Shown one piece after another: positions 1-8,252 of a DNA stretch of 64,000 nt. The stretch is taken from assembly GCF_006539885.1 (NCBI RefSeq), contig NZ_BJNW01000014.1, positions 19,758-83,757 on the forward strand, written 5' to 3'. This DNA comes from Kocuria varians. GTDB taxonomy: Bacteria > Actinomycetota > Actinomycetes > Actinomycetales > Micrococcaceae. Numbering within the stretch: the stretch's first letter is position 1; each line of letters opens with the position of its first letter. The position numbers were made by a program, and so were the translations under genes. Under the pieces are notes generated by a model. That model was not told where the DNA came from and did not search any database. It saw only the letters and a program-made list of their open reading frames with translations.

Positions 1-215
1 GGGCGGACGGCGACGACGCCGCCGCGGCCACCCGGGCGCCGGCGGTCGCCGCGGCGTCGTCGTGCGTGGCGCGGGCCGAGCCCTCGCCCGTCCGGGACGC
101 GGTGGCGCGGCGGGTGCGCGAAGTGGACCCGCCCGAGGTGGGCCGGTGTGAAGTGTGCAGAGGGCAGCGCTGTGACAGGGGTGTGTTCATCGGTGGGGGG
201 GAGACCTTTCGGTGA
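1..215 (+). CDS. possible 3' end of an unidentified gene (partial)
   Basis: A reading frame is open from the window edge (first full codon at 3) to a TGA at 213-215. Nearly all its third positions are G or C up to about base 145, which is how real genes in this genome look, and the opposite strand fits less well. The visible tail is Ala-, Arg- and Val-rich and ends with a pair of Cys residues spaced CEVC; no family is recognised. The last 20 codons lose the GC3 bias, so the true end could be elsewhere. The frame also carries an inverted repeat of the dispersed GACGACGCCGC word (12-61), so this could equally be non-coding. Confidence 0.25.
   Translation, partial: ADGDDAAAATRAPAVAAASSCVARAEPSPVRDAVARRVREVDPPEVGRCEVCRGQRCDRGVFIGGGETFR
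12..61. repeat. inverted pair of the dispersed GACGACGCCGC word
   Basis: GACGACGCCGC at 12-22 faces its exact complement GCGGCGTCGTC at 51-61, an 11 bp perfect stem with a 28-base GC-rich loop. The same word recurs across the window, several times in this palindromic arrangement. Confidence 0.5.
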
Positions 216-416
216 CCGCGACGCGAGGAAGGGGGGATCGTCGTGGCCTGGGGGGATTGAGCCGGTCCCATCCTAGGGGAAGATCACGGTTTGGTGACGA
301 TGCACACGGAGATGTCGTGACGTGTCGATGAACCAGGGACGGGCAGGAACGGGCCGGGTCCCGGGAGGGAGCTGGAACGTGCCCGGAGCCTGCCCGCAGC
401 GGGCTGGACACGAAGA

Positions 417-450
417 ACGCCCGGTCCCACCGTGCGGTGGGACCGGGCGT
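417..450 (-). terminator. hairpin terminator of rpmE2
   Basis: A perfect 15 bp stem (417-431 with 436-450) and a 4-base GTGC loop lie 22 bases beyond the rpmE2 stop codon. There is no strong U-tract, as is common for GC-rich actinobacterial terminators. Confidence 0.65.
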
Positions 451-471
451 CCGGGGGAGAGGTGCTCCGAC

Positions 472-732
472 CTACTTGGAGGACTTCCCGAAGTTCGCGA
501 AGCGCTGGTTGAAGCGCTCCACGCGGCCGGCGGAGTCCATGATGCGCTGCTTGCCCGTGTAGAACGGGTGGGACTCGGAGGAGATCTCGACCTCGATGAT
601 CGGGTACTCGTTGCCGTCCTCCCACGTCTCCGTCTTGGAGGAGGTGGCGGTGGAACGAGTCAGCACGACCTTGCCGGAGGCGAGGTCGCGGAAGAGGACC
701 GGGTGGTAGTCCGGGTGGATGTCAGCCTTCAT
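472..732 (-). CDS. rpmE2: 50S ribosomal protein L31 type B
   Basis: Structural protein of the large ribosomal subunit, 86 aa, the usual length of the type B form. The N-terminus [11 protein letters not shown] and the segment [10 protein letters not shown] are characteristic of L31. There is no cysteine at all, so this is the zinc-free (C-minus) paralogue. In many actinobacteria that form replaces the zinc-binding L31 when zinc is scarce, under Zur control; I see no clear Zur box here, so that regulation is only suggested by family knowledge. The gene is transcribed away from the lipoate ligase gene, is followed by a strong hairpin at 417-450, and is probably monocistronic. Confidence 0.95.
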   Translation of the reverse strand: MKADIHPDYHPVLFRDLASGKVVLTRSTATSSKTETWEDGNEYPIIEVEISSESHPFYTGKQRIMDSAGRVERFNQRFANFGKSSK

Positions 733-942
733 GGTGTCAACCTTCTGTAGGTGCCTGGATTTTGCCAGGCACGGCGTTGCTCGGATGCGGTGCGCTCGGA
801 AGCGGGCACCAAGGCACCAGCATACGCCCGCGCGTGCGGCGGGGCGAGTCCCGTGCGCTGCGGGTGTGATCGGGGCCGTACCGCGCGGCGTCGGGGAAGC
901 CTACGATCGGGACGAACCCCACGACGAGACGGAGAACGGCTG

Positions 943-2007
943 ATGGGCACGTCGCACGCACACGGTGAGTACAAGGTCCCCGGCGGGAAGCTGGTGGTCG
1001 CGGACTTCGACGTCCTGGACGGGCGCCTGGAACGGGTGTCCGTCAACGGGGATTTCTTCCTGGAGCCGGACGAGGCGCTGGAGCAGATCAACGCCGCGCT
1101 GACCGGGCTGCCGGAGGAGACCTCCCCCCAGGAGATGGGGGAGCGCATCGAGGCCGCGCTGCCACCGGCCACGGTGATGTTCGGTTTCGACGCCCGCGCG
1201 GTCGTGATCGCGGTGCGCCGCGCCCTGGCCCGGGCCACGAGCTGGACGGACCACGAGTGGGAGGTGATCCCCGCGCAGGTGCGTCCCACGCTGGAGAACC
1301 TCGCCCTGGACGAGGTGCTGGCCCGGGAGGTGGGCGCGGGACGCCGCAGGCCCACGCTGCGCTTCTGGGACTGGGACGAGCCGGCCGTGGTGATCGGCTC
1401 CTTCCAGTCCGTGGTCAACGAGGTGGACCCGGAGGCCGCCGCGCGCCACGGGGTGCAGGTGGTGCGCCGGGTGTCCGGGGGCGGGGCCATGTTCATGGAG
1501 GCCGGCAACTGCATCACCTACTCGCTCTACATCCCGCAGACCCTGGTGGACGGCATGAGCTTCAAGGACTCCTACCCGTTCCTGGACGCGTGGGTCATGC
1601 AGGGGTTCAAGGACATGGGCGTGGAGGCGTTCTACGTCCCGCTCAACGACATCGCCACGCCCCAGGGCAAGATCGGCGGGGCGGCCCAGAAGCGCTTCTC
1701 CAACGGGGGCATGGTCCACCACGTGACCATGAGCTACGACATCGACGCGGAGAAGATGAGCGAGGTGCTGCGCGTGGGCAAGGAGAAGCTTTCCGACAAG
1801 GGCATCCGCTCCGCGAAGAAGCGTGTGGACCCGCTGCGCCGCCAGACGGGCATGGCGCGCGAGGACGTGATCGCCGCTCTCTCGCGCACTTTCACCGATC
1901 GCTACGCGGCGAGGATTGGTAAGGTCTCAGACAGCGAGCTCGCCGCGGCCAGGGAGTTGATCGAGCACAAGTTCGGCACCGAGGAGTGGATTCACCGGGT
2001 GCCGTAA
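943..2007 (+). CDS. lipoate--protein ligase family protein
   Basis: 354 aa. Attaches lipoate (via lipoyl-AMP) or a related acyl group to a lysine of lipoyl domains such as those of 2-oxoacid dehydrogenases. The biotin/lipoate A/B ligase fold covers roughly residues 100-330, with the substrate-loop motif RRVSGGGAMF near residue 174 and GKIGGAAQKR near 242, the lysine expected to hold the carboxylate and adenylate. The first 85 residues (GEYKVPGGK, GDFFLEPDEAL) resemble the small accessory domain that is C-terminal in E. coli LplA; here it is N-terminal. The ATG at 943 is chosen because the homologous region begins there; upstream codons are composition noise. It is divergent from rpmE2. Exact substrate (free lipoate or octanoyl transfer) cannot be decided from sequence. 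Confidence 0.85.
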   Translation: MGTSHAHGEYKVPGGKLVVADFDVLDGRLERVSVNGDFFLEPDEALEQINAALTGLPEETSPQEMGERIEAALPPATVMFGFDARAVVIAVRRALARATSWTDHEWEVIPAQVRPTLENLALDEVLAREVGAGRRRPTLRFWDWDEPAVVIGSFQSVVNEVDPEAAARHGVQVVRRVSGGGAMFMEAGNCITYSLYIPQTLVDGMSFKDSYPFLDAWVMQGFKDMGVEAFYVPLNDIATPQGKIGGAAQKRFSNGGMVHHVTMSYDIDAEKMSEVLRVGKEKLSDKGIRSAKKRVDPLRRQTGMAREDVIAALSRTFTDRYAARIGKVSDSELAAARELIEHKFGTEEWIHRVP

Positions 2008-2131
2008 TAGTATGTGCAAACGCAATCACCACTGCGTCCGCTCCACCTGGCTTCGGAATGCCGCCCGCATCCCGAAGCCAGGGATCGGGTGAGCGTCGCA
2101 TGATGATGACCCCCCAGCCCCGGAGAGCCAC

Positions 2132-3163
2132 GTGTCCCAGCCCCAGTACGAGTCAGACGCCCACGAGCCCCGCCCGGTGAGGAAGAAGCACACCGGGCGC
2201 AACATCATCCTGGTCCTGCTGTCCCTGGTGGTGGTCCTGGCCGTGGCCGCGGGCCTGTTCATGTGGAACCTGGGCCGCAACTTCGACAACGGGACGGCCA
2301 GCCTGGACAACGCGTTCCCGGACGAGTCCTCCCGACCCGCGAAGGGCTCCGCGGAGGACAGCGGAACCACCGTGCTGCTGCTCGGCTCGGACAAGCGCCC
2401 CGAGGGCGTGGACAAGGACGTCACCGGCTCCCGGGCGGACTCGATCATGCTGCTGCACATCCCGGAGGACGGCGGGCAGATGTACGTCATGTCCATCATG
2501 CGCGACACGTGGGTGGACATCCCCGGCGTGGGCGAGTCCAAGATCAACGCGGCACTGGACCAGGGCGGGATGCCCCTGATGGTCCAGACACTGGAGGAGA
2601 ACTTCGACACCCGCATCGACGAGGTGGCCATGGTGGACTTCGCCGGGTTTGAGGGCCTCACCGACGCCCTCGGCGGGGTGACTGTCAACGTGCCCGAGAC
2701 GTTCACCGCCCAGGGCGGGCAGCACTTCGAGGCCGGCCCCCAGGAGATGAACGGCGAGCAGGCGCTTGCGTTCGTGCGGGAGCGCTACGCGTTCTCCGAC
2801 GGCGACTACCAGCGCGTGCGCAACCAGCGGGCCTACCTGCAGGCCATGATGAACAAGCTGCTGAGCACGGGCACCGTCTCCAACCCCGTGAAGCTCAACG
2901 AGGTGGTCAAGCAGATCTCCCCGTACCTGACCGTGAGCGACGGGTTGACCTCCACGTGGATCGCCCAGCGCGCGCCCCAACTGGTGGGTCTCAGTAGCAG
3001 CGACATCCACATGTTCACCGTGCCCAACAAGGGCGTGGGAACATCCGCGGACGGCCAGTCGATCATCGTCGCCGACGAGGACGCCATGAAGGCGATCGGC
3101 AAGGCCATCTCGAACGGCACCCTGGACAGCTACGTCCAGTCGCTGGACCAGCAGGGCCAGTGA
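2132..3163 (+). CDS. LCP (LytR-CpsA-Psr) family cell-wall glycopolymer ligase
   Basis: 343 aa membrane-anchored enzyme predicted to move a lipid-linked anionic glycopolymer onto peptidoglycan outside the cell. A short basic cytoplasmic tail is followed by one transmembrane helix (about residues 24-44) and the LCP domain (about 75-250). Visible landmarks are LLLGSDKRPEG, the Arg/Asp strand SRADSIMLLHIP and MSIMRDTWVDIPG, plus the FVRERYAFSDGDYQR segment. A GTG start at 2132 with GGAG about 8 bases upstream is preferred. The gene stands immediately before wecC, which makes a UDP-uronic acid donor, so a role in attaching an acidic envelope glycan is plausible. A 12 bp hairpin follows the stop. 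A second, larger LCP gene lies at 39.4-41.1 kb. Confidence 0.92.
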   Translation: MSQPQYESDAHEPRPVRKKHTGRNIILVLLSLVVVLAVAAGLFMWNLGRNFDNGTASLDNAFPDESSRPAKGSAEDSGTTVLLLGSDKRPEGVDKDVTGSRADSIMLLHIPEDGGQMYVMSIMRDTWVDIPGVGESKINAALDQGGMPLMVQTLEENFDTRIDEVAMVDFAGFEGLTDALGGVTVNVPETFTAQGGQHFEAGPQEMNGEQALAFVRERYAFSDGDYQRVRNQRAYLQAMMNKLLSTGTVSNPVKLNEVVKQISPYLTVSDGLTSTWIAQRAPQLVGLSSSDIHMFTVPNKGVGTSADGQSIIVADEDAMKAIGKAISNGTLDSYVQSLDQQGQ

Positions 3164-3167
3164 CATC

Positions 3168-3200
3168 CGGCGCCCGGGCAGGGAATCCGCCCGGGCGCCG
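3168..3200 (+). terminator. hairpin terminator after LCP gene
   Basis: Perfect 12 bp GC stem (3168-3179 with 3189-3200) beginning 4 bases after the stop codon of the LCP gene, with a 9-base loop. Confidence 0.6.
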
Positions 3201-3210
3201 TCGCCTCTCC

Positions 3211-3252
3211 GGAGGACTACGGCGCCGCGGCGCCGCGGCGGCGTCGTCCTCC
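3211..3252. repeat. 42 bp intergenic inverted repeat containing the GCGGCGTCGTC word
   Basis: Arms 3211-3228 and 3235-3252 match at 16 of 18 positions around a 6-base centre. The right arm carries an exact GCGGCGTCGTC (3238-3248) and the left arm a two-mismatch copy of its complement. It lies between the LCP gene terminator and the wecC promoter and is not needed to terminate either gene. Confidence 0.55.
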
Positions 3253-3296
3253 GTGGTCGGTAGTCCCTTTCGGGGACAATGGAACCCAAAGGTCGG

Positions 3297-3302
3297 TATG
3301 AT
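3297..3302 (+). promoter_or_regulatory. candidate -10 box for wecC
   Basis: TATGAT about 80 bases before the wecC start in an otherwise GC-rich intergenic stretch. The -35 region (GGACAA near 3274) is poor. Confidence 0.35.
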
Positions 3303-3381
3303 CGTCGGCGTTCCTGCAGACCAGTGCACGAACCACGCGCTGCCTGAACCGGACGGCGTGACGAGCAGATGAGGTGTGTCA

Positions 3382-4629
3382 ATGAGTGAACCGCTGGAAG
3401 TCGTCTTCGTGGGGCTGGGCTACATCGGCCTGCCCACCGCCGTAGTGATGGCGAACCACGGGGTGCGGGTCCACGGTGTGGACGTCAACGCCTCGGCGGT
3501 CGAGCGGATCCAGCGCGGTGAGGTCACCATCGTGGAGCCCGGTCTGGAGGAGCAGCTGAAGCAGGCCGTGAACAGCGGCCGACTCACCGCCACCACCGAG
3601 ATGCAGCACGGTGACGCGTTCGTGATCGCCGTGCCCACCCCCTTCAAGGAGAACCACGAGGGGGACCTGACCTACATCATGTCCGCCGCGGAGTCGATCG
3701 CCCCGCAGCTGCGAGGTGACGAGACCGTGATCCTCGAGTCCACCTCCCCGCCGCGCACCACGGAGAAACTTGCCGCGAAGATCATGGAGCTGCGCCCCGA
3801 TCTCTCGCTGGACGGCGAGGACGGCAAGCCCGTGGTGCACTTCGCGTACTGCCCGGAGCGCATCCTGCCGGGCAAGGCGCTGGAGGAACTGATCACCAAC
3901 GACCGCATCATCGGCGGCCGCACCCCGGAGGCGGGGCGCCGCGCCAAGCGGGTCTACGCGTCCTTCTGCGAGGGCGAGTTGCTCGAGACCGACGACGTCA
4001 CGGCAGAGATGTCCAAGCTCACGGAGAACAGCTTCCGGGACGTGAACATCGCGTTCGCCAACGAGCTGTCCCTGATCGCGGACAACCTGGGGATCGATGT
4101 GTGGGAGCTCATCGAGCTCGCCAACCACCACCCGCGCGTGAACATCCTGCAGCCGGGCCCCGGTGTGGGCGGGCACTGCATCGCCGTGGACCCCTGGTTC
4201 ATCGTGGCCGCGGACCGGGAGAACTCGAACCTGATCCGCACGGCCCGCGAGGTCAACGACGGCAAGCCCAAGTGGGTCATCCGCCAGGTCGAGGAGGCCT
4301 GCTCGCACATCGAGTCCCCGGTGATCGCGGCACTCGGTCTCGCGTTCAAGGCGAACATCGACGACCTGCGCGAGTCCCCGGCCATGAACATCACCAAGGA
4401 TCTCGCCCAGCACGTGAGCCACGCGACCGTGCTGGCCGTGGAGCCCAACGTCTCCGAGCTGCCGAAGGCCCTGCAGGGTCTGCCCAACGTGGAGTTCGCC
4501 GAGTACCAGGACGCCATCGAGCGTGCAGACGTGGTCCTGCTGCTCGTGGACCACGACGAGTTCAAGGCCCTGCCCGCCGCGGCGCTGAAAGGCAAGGCTG
4601 TGGTGGACACCAAGGGGCTGTGGCGCTGA
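3382..4629 (+). CDS. wecC: UDP-N-acetyl-D-mannosamine dehydrogenase
   Basis: 415 aa NAD-dependent dehydrogenase predicted to oxidise UDP-ManNAc to UDP-ManNAcA in two steps in the cytoplasm. The N-terminal Rossmann motif GLGYIGLP is at residues 11-18; the catalytic cysteine is in GPGVGGHCIAVDPWF (about 255-270); the C-terminal UDP-binding domain contains LGLAFKANIDDLRESP. The ATG at 3382 has GAGGTG 5 to 8 bases upstream. Its partner enzyme WecB, which makes UDP-ManNAc, is encoded at 6.1-7.2 kb, so the two supply an acidic amino sugar for an envelope glycan. The gene converges on ugd with only 40 bases between stops. A related hexuronate dehydrogenase is the alternative, but the WecC-type pattern is good. 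Confidence 0.9.
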   Translation: MSEPLEVVFVGLGYIGLPTAVVMANHGVRVHGVDVNASAVERIQRGEVTIVEPGLEEQLKQAVNSGRLTATTEMQHGDAFVIAVPTPFKENHEGDLTYIMSAAESIAPQLRGDETVILESTSPPRTTEKLAAKIMELRPDLSLDGEDGKPVVHFAYCPERILPGKALEELITNDRIIGGRTPEAGRRAKRVYASFCEGELLETDDVTAEMSKLTENSFRDVNIAFANELSLIADNLGIDVWELIELANHHPRVNILQPGPGVGGHCIAVDPWFIVAADRENSNLIRTAREVNDGKPKWVIRQVEEACSHIESPVIAALGLAFKANIDDLRESPAMNITKDLAQHVSHATVLAVEPNVSELPKALQGLPNVEFAEYQDAIERADVVLLLVDHDEFKALPAAALKGKAVVDTKGLWR

Positions 4630-4645
4630 CCACTCCCGCTCTTCA

Positions 4646-4684
4646 GGGCGGCGGCCTCGGCACTTTTGTCTAGGACCGCCGCCC
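4646..4684. terminator. hairpin between convergent wecC and ugd
   Basis: GGGCGGCGG (4646-4654) pairs perfectly with CCGCCGCCC (4676-4684). The right arm overlaps the last codons of ugd, so it serves wecC more naturally; a short T run (4664-4667) lies in the loop. Confidence 0.35.
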
Positions 4685-6016
4685 CAGCGCCAGATACTTC
4701 CACCCGGCATCCTGCCACGCCGCCGGGTCCAGCACGTTGCGCCCGTCGACGATCGTGGGAGTGGCCACCAGCGGGGCGACACGGCGGGGGTCCATGTCCC
4801 GGAACTCCCGCCACTCGGTGAGCAGCAGAGTCACCTGTGCACCGGTGACGGCGGCGTCGAGCGAGTCCACGTAGTCCAGGCGCGGGTAGCGCTGTGCGGC
4901 GTTGGCGTTGGCCTGGGGGTCGTAGAGGCGCACGTCTGCCCCCATCGAGTGCAGGCGGGCGGCGATGTCCAGGGCGGGGGAGTCGCGGACGTCGTCGGAG
5001 TCGGGTTTGAAGGCGGCGCCGAGCACCGCGATCTGCGCTCCGTGCAGCGTCCCGCCGCACTCGTGGACGACGAGCTGCACCGTGTGCTCGCGGCGGCGCA
5101 GGTTGATGTCGTCCACCTCCGCGAGAAACCGCAGGGACTGGTCCAGCCCGAGCTCGGAGGCGCGGGCCCGCAGGGCACGGATGTCCTTCGGCAGGCAGCC
5201 GCCGCCGAAGCCCACACCCGCGTTGAGGAACTTCCGTCCGATCCGCTCGTCCAGCCCGATCGCGTCCGCGAGCGTGCGGATGTCACCGCCCACGGTCTCC
5301 GTGATCTCGGACAGCGCGTTGATGAAGCTGATCTTGGTGGCCAGGAAGCTGTTCGCGGCCACCTTCACGAGTTCCGCGGTCTCGTAGTCGGTCACGATGA
5401 ACGGGGTGTCCTCCGCCAGCTGCTGCGCATAGACCTCCCGCAGCACCGCCTCGGCGCGCCGGCCCCCGGGAGCCGGCCGCGCGGCGTCGTCGTGCTCCAC
5501 ACCCAGCACCATGCGGTCCGGGTGCAGCGTGTCCTCCACCGCGTGGCCCTCCCGGAGGAACTCCGGGTTCCACGCGAGATCCACGGTCACGCCCGGGGAC
5601 GACGCCGCCCGCGCCACCTCCCGCAGGCGCGCCGCGGACCCCACGGGAACCGTTGACTTGCCCGCAATCACGCAGTCGTGGTCCGCGGCGCGCGCGATCT
5701 GCTCCACCGCGGAGTCCACGTAGGTCATGTCCGCGGCGTGACCGTTGCGCTTCTGCGGCGTGCCCACCCCGATGAAGTGGACGTCACCGAACGCCCCGGC
5801 CTCCCCGTACGAGGTGGTGAACCGCACCGCGCCGGTGGCCACGTGCTTGCGCAGCAGCTCCGGCAGACCGGGCTCGTGGAACGGGACCCGCCCCGCGTTC
5901 AGCGCATCGATCTTGGAACGGTCCACGTCCAGACCGAGCACCTCGTGCCCGAGCTCGGCCATGGCCACGGCGTGCGTGGCGCCCAGGTACCCGGTGCCGA
6001 TGACGGTCATGCGCAT
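4670..6016 (-). CDS. ugd: UDP-glucose 6-dehydrogenase
   Basis: 448 aa cytosolic enzyme oxidising UDP-glucose to UDP-glucuronate with NAD. It starts MRMTVIGTGYLG with the Rossmann glycine motif, carries the catalytic cysteine in GVGFGGGCLPKDIRAL (about residue 267), and a UDP-binding C-terminal domain with LGAAFKPDSDDVRDSP. The ATG at 6016 has AAGGA 8 to 9 bases upstream and fits family N-termini; the longer open frame upstream is Pro/Arg-rich and ignored. An Asp-Asp-Ala-Ala and Pro/Gly/Arg-rich linker near residue 175-190, which contains one copy of the GCGGCGTCGTC word, interrupts the usual loop. wecB lies just upstream on the same strand, 46 bases away, so the two probably form one operon for nucleotide-sugar supply. 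Confidence 0.93.
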   Translation of the reverse strand: MRMTVIGTGYLGATHAVAMAELGHEVLGLDVDRSKIDALNAGRVPFHEPGLPELLRKHVATGAVRFTTSYGEAGAFGDVHFIGVGTPQKRNGHAADMTYVDSAVEQIARAADHDCVIAGKSTVPVGSAARLREVARAASSPGVTVDLAWNPEFLREGHAVEDTLHPDRMVLGVEHDDAARPAPGGRRAEAVLREVYAQQLAEDTPFIVTDYETAELVKVAANSFLATKISFINALSEITETVGGDIRTLADAIGLDERIGRKFLNAGVGFGGGCLPKDIRALRARASELGLDQSLRFLAEVDDINLRRREHTVQLVVHECGGTLHGAQIAVLGAAFKPDSDDVRDSPALDIAARLHSMGADVRLYDPQANANAAQRYPRLDYVDSLDAAVTGAQVTLLLTEWREFRDMDPRRVAPLVATPTIVDGRNVLDPAAWQDAGWKYLALGRRS

Positions 6017-6062
6017 GGGTGGGGGATCCTTCCGCGGGGGAGACGGGGGGGGCGGGGGCAGG

Positions 6063-7211
6063 TCAGGCCTGCGACTCGAAATCCGCGATTCGCTCGCCCA
6101 CACCGAACATCTCGGCGATCGCGGCCAGGGAGCGCTCGGCTGCCCGGCCGTCACCGTAGGGGTTCACGGCGTTGGCCATCTCGCGGTAGGCGGCGTCGTC
6201 GTTGAGCAGGCGGTCCACCTCGGTGACGATGCGCTCCTCGTCCGTGCCGATCAGCTTCACGGTGCCCGCGGTCACCGCCTCCGGGCGCTCGGTGTTCTCG
6301 CGCATCACGAGCACGGGCTTGCCGAGGGACGGTGCCTCCTCCTGCACCCCGCCGGAGTCCGTGAGCACCACGTGCGCCACGGAGAGCATGCGGGTGAACT
6401 CGCCGTAGGCCAGCGGCTCGGTGACCACCACGTTGGGCTTGCCCTCGATGGCGGGCAGCACGGCCTCGCGCACCACGGGGTTGCGGTGGGCGGGCAGCAC
6501 GATGGTGAGGTCCGGCTCGGCGTCCGCGATCCGCGCCAGGGCGCGCCCGACGCCGCGCATCGCCTCACCCTGGTTCTCCCGGCGGTGGGTGGTCACCAGC
6601 AGCACGCGCTTGCCGGAAGAGGCGATCTCCTCGAGCTGGGGATCGGTGAAGGGCAGCTGCTGCTCCACGGTGTGCAGCAGGGCGTCGATCACCGTGTTGC
6701 CGGTGACCACCACGTCCTGCTCCGCAATGGCCTCGCGCAGCAGGTTCTCCTTGGAGGTGCTCGTGGGCGCCAGGTGCAGGGACGTGATCTGCGAGGTGAT
6801 CTTGCGGTTCGCCTCCTCCGGGAACGGGGAGAAGAGGTCGAAGGAGCGCAGCCCGGCCTCCGCGTGGATCACCGGGATGCCCCGGTAGAACGCGGCGATC
6901 GCGCCGGCGGTGGACGTGGTGGTGTCGCCCTGGACCACCACGGCGTCCGGAGGAGTCTCCGCGAAGATCTTGTCGAGACCCTCCACGGTGCGCGTGAGCA
7001 CGCCGTTGAGGGTCTGGCGCGGCTGGATGATGTTCAGATCGTGGTCCGGGGTGATGCCGAAGATCTCGTTGACCTGGTCGAGCATCTCGCGGTGCTGACC
7101 GGTCACCGTGACCACGCACTCGAAGTCGGGGCTGTCCTGCAAAACCTTGACGATGGGCGCCATCTTGATGGCCTCCGGGCGCGTGCCGTAGATCGGCATG
7201 ATCGTGAACAC
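6063..7211 (-). CDS. wecB: UDP-N-acetylglucosamine 2-epimerase (non-hydrolysing)
   Basis: 382 aa GT-B fold epimerase interconverting UDP-GlcNAc and UDP-ManNAc. The N-terminal signature GTRPEAIKMAPI begins at residue 8; later landmarks are GDTTTSTAGAIAAF, HAEAGLRSFD, TTHRREN and the active-site region DSGGVQEEAPSLGKPVLVMRENTERPEA read in pieces. I choose the GTG at 7211 because AAGGA lies 9 bases upstream; an ATG four codons further in is possible. It is the first gene of a probable wecB-ugd operon and feeds wecC on the other strand. The 333-base region upstream separates it from a divergent hypothetical gene. Confidence 0.93.
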   Translation of the reverse strand: MFTIMPIYGTRPEAIKMAPIVKVLQDSPDFECVVTVTGQHREMLDQVNEIFGITPDHDLNIIQPRQTLNGVLTRTVEGLDKIFAETPPDAVVVQGDTTTSTAGAIAAFYRGIPVIHAEAGLRSFDLFSPFPEEANRKITSQITSLHLAPTSTSKENLLREAIAEQDVVVTGNTVIDALLHTVEQQLPFTDPQLEEIASSGKRVLLVTTHRRENQGEAMRGVGRALARIADAEPDLTIVLPAHRNPVVREAVLPAIEGKPNVVVTEPLAYGEFTRMLSVAHVVLTDSGGVQEEAPSLGKPVLVMRENTERPEAVTAGTVKLIGTDEERIVTEVDRLLNDDAAYREMANAVNPYGDGRAAERSLAAIAEMFGVGERIADFESQA

Positions 7212-7544
7212 TGGGAAACATCCTTGTCTTGGGCCGAGAATGCACCGGCACCACGTCTGATGATCATTAACGCGGCCGGGGCCGCTCGTCACCAGTCTAG
7301 GGGGACCCCTCCCGTGACACGGCATGACACAGGGGCATCTGTCCACCATAGTGTTGACACCGATATGTGTCCCGCAGAGCGTTTCCACTAGTCAGACTCA
7401 TTTACACTGTGTGCATACGAATACAGGATTTGACGCTTGCAAACTTCTCGTCAGTAACCGACGTTCCGTCGAACGGGGAGTCAAGCACCGTGGACCGCGG
7501 AACGAGACGTTCATTTATCGGTCAGTGACCCGAAAGAGGGCACC
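7212..7544. other. intergenic region, divergent promoters expected
   Basis: 333 bases between the divergent wecB and the gene at 7545. It is lower in GC than its surroundings. A TTGACA hexamer at 7354-7359 and a TTTACA near 7404 could be -35 elements, but neither has a convincing -10 partner. No gene or RNA was recognised. Confidence 0.4.
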
Positions 7545-8252
7545 GTGGCACGCAACCCGCTGGGGACACGATCCAGCACCCCTCAGGTCTCGGTCCTCGT
7601 GGCCTACCGCGACGCCGAGGGCCGGCAGCTGCCGCTTCCCCAGGCACAGACCCGCGAGAGCTTCACCGGGCTGCAGCTGCTCACGCAGCGCGTACTGGGT
7701 TTCGCAGGGGACCTGCTGTCCGGGTTCACCCAGGACTTCACCATCATGCAGATGGGCCCCTCCACCTTCCGGATCGAGGTCCGCGCCTCCTCCACCCAGG
7801 ACTACCGCTTCTTCAGCCGTAAGGCCTTCTACGACCAGCTCGCGGTCACCGCACTGCTGGACCACCTCACGGACGTGCTCACCAGCGTGGGGACGGCCGG
7901 GGTCTACATCGCCAACCACCCGGATGTGACGGTGCGCTACGTGGAGGACGACTTCGGCCCGTACTACGAGCTGTTCGACCAGGGGCGCGCCGTCCTGGCC
8001 GTGGAGTCGGGCCCGTTGGAGAAGCTGCTGCAGCCGGACGGCATGGCGGTGCTGCGCGCACTGGTCGCCAACCTCAAGCAGCCGGGGCTGGCCTACGCCA
8101 CGCTCACGCAGCAGACGCCGGGGCTGAAGTACGTGCGGCGCACACAAGTTTCCACCACGGACGCCCTGCGCCGGTTCGCGGCGGGCGCCCCGCTGCCTCT
8201 GACCACGGAGGATCTCGCCGCGGCCCGAGCGCTCAGCGCACCGTCTTCTTGA
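7545..8252 (+). CDS. hypothetical protein, possible actinobacterial orphan
   Basis: 235 aa, no family recognised. GTG start at 7545 with AGAGG 6 bases upstream. The composition is that of a soluble globular protein: no signal peptide or membrane helix, alternating strands and helices, aromatic patches such as DDFGPYYELFDQGRAV. The C-terminal third (residues 165-235) is helical and ends in an acidic/alanine tail. The 3' end overlaps the stop of the convergent ABC1-kinase gene by 20 bases. It is probably monocistronic. Codon usage is normal for the window, so it is a genuine resident gene rather than a recent arrival. Confidence 0.75.
   Translation: MARNPLGTRSSTPQVSVLVAYRDAEGRQLPLPQAQTRESFTGLQLLTQRVLGFAGDLLSGFTQDFTIMQMGPSTFRIEVRASSTQDYRFFSRKAFYDQLAVTALLDHLTDVLTSVGTAGVYIANHPDVTVRYVEDDFGPYYELFDQGRAVLAVESGPLEKLLQPDGMAVLRALVANLKQPGLAYATLTQQTPGLKYVRRTQVSTTDALRRFAAGAPLPLTTEDLAAARALSAPSS

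Noticed and set aside
5745..7391. Long plus-strand open frame opposite ugd and wecB
   Set aside because: Same GC-driven artefact; the minus-strand genes carry clear family motifs throughout.
7354..7410. TTGACA and TTTACA as strong promoters of wecB or the 7545 gene
   Set aside because: Neither hexamer has a TANNNT box at a proper spacing, so they are noted only within the intergenic entry.
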